NCBI GenBank assembly: GCA_037441765.1
Contig: JBBIRM010000069.1
Coordinates: 1-13,662, forward strand
Source of the DNA: JBBIRM01 sp037441765
GTDB lineage: Bacteria > Desulfobacterota > BSN033 > UBA1163
Reading direction: 5' to 3'
Length of the DNA stretch: 13,662 nt
Under the pieces are notes generated by a model, which was given only the letters and a program-made list of their open reading frames with translations, did not search any database and was not told where the DNA came from. The number at the start of each line of letters is the position of its first letter. Within the stretch, counting starts at the first letter, position 1. This document shows positions 13,481 through 13,662 of this stretch, piece by piece. Position numbers and translations under genes: made by a program.

Positions 13481-13638
13481 TTTGAGATTTGTTTAATTTC
13501 CCGTAGGGCAAGGGCTTGTCCCTTGCCGAGCCCTCATGTAGGGCGAGCCCTTGTGGCTTGCCGAACCTCTTATTGTCCGCATTCGAAGGCTTTAGAACCC
13601 TAACTCCCCAGTCTTTCAAGGACTTTTTCAGAGGTCTC
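13481..13638 (+). repeat. REP-like dispersed repeat, copy 3 (two hairpins in tandem)
   Basis: The left part (13481-13502, TTTGAGATTTGTTTAATTTC...) matches the reverse complement of the spacer of the two-headed element (4472-4494). It is followed by GTAG (13503-13506) and a perfect stem GGCAAGGG/CCCTTGCC around CTTGT (13507-13527). A second unit follows in the same direction: GTAG (13538-13541), stem GGCGAGCC/GGCTTGCC around CTTGT (13542-13562, one G-T pair), the conserved tail, and terminal box CTTTTTCAGAGGTCTC (13623-13638). The partner unit that should lie to the left is missing. The match to copy 2 stops within a few bases of where its GTAG would be. A 60-codon minus-strand open frame across this repeat is not considered a gene. 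Confidence 0.8.
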
Positions 13639-13662
13639 CAAAAAAATTATGTTAGCTAAAAT

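Noticed and set aside
13437..13619. 60-codon minus-strand open frame
   Set aside because: It lies almost entirely within repeat copy 3 and follows its palindromes. A similar frame at 4332-4523 arises from copy 2. Both are likely artefacts of repeat sequence that gene finders may call.

Overview
The window is a stretch of bacterial chromosome, moderately AT-rich by eye, with nine well-supported genes plus two small uncharacterised ones. The organism is probably a Desulfobacterota-type (deltaproteobacterial) or related Gram-negative anaerobe. This is inferred from the MEMO-family protein with its extra N-terminal domain, the small Cys-rich protein and the Lon sequence. No rRNA, tRNA or phylogenetic marker is present, so the assignment is tentative.

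Plus-strand half, 1-8900. A heterodimeric ABC exporter pair of BmrC/BmrD (YheI/YheH, TM287/288) type comes first (327-2081 and 2148-4277). The two subunits have complementary degenerate and intact ATPase motifs. Next are two small genes: a 70-residue protein with a repeated DLNxLFP motif and a 77-residue multi-zinc-ribbon protein. They precede a complete ATP-dependent Lon protease (5153-7582). A MEMO-family protein (AmmeMemoRadiSam protein B) ends this half at 8900.

Minus-strand half, 9051-13398. Read from the right, there is an energy-coupling-factor (ECF) importer operon: a QueT-like S component, a fused double ATPase EcfA-EcfA', and EcfT. Stops and starts are 5 nt apart or overlap by 1 nt. 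A transglutaminase-like protein and a small coiled-coil protein follow on the same strand. The halves converge on an A-rich intergenic region (8901-9050) bounded by a 17-bp inverted repeat.

The least ordinary signal is non-coding. Three intergenic loci (about 157-256, 4287-4546 and 13481-13638) carry one dispersed repeat family. Its core is GTAG followed immediately by an 8-bp stem, a 5-nt loop (CTTGT) and the complementary stem. The stem bases differ between copies in compensating pairs. A conserved tail of about 75 bp leads to a terminal box, CTTTTTCAGAGATCTC. The middle locus has two such units head to head, bounded by perfect 16-bp inverted termini. This resembles REP/BIME sequences moved by RAYT (TnpA-REP) transposases, but with a longer tail and MITE-like ends. 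No transposase is encoded in the window.
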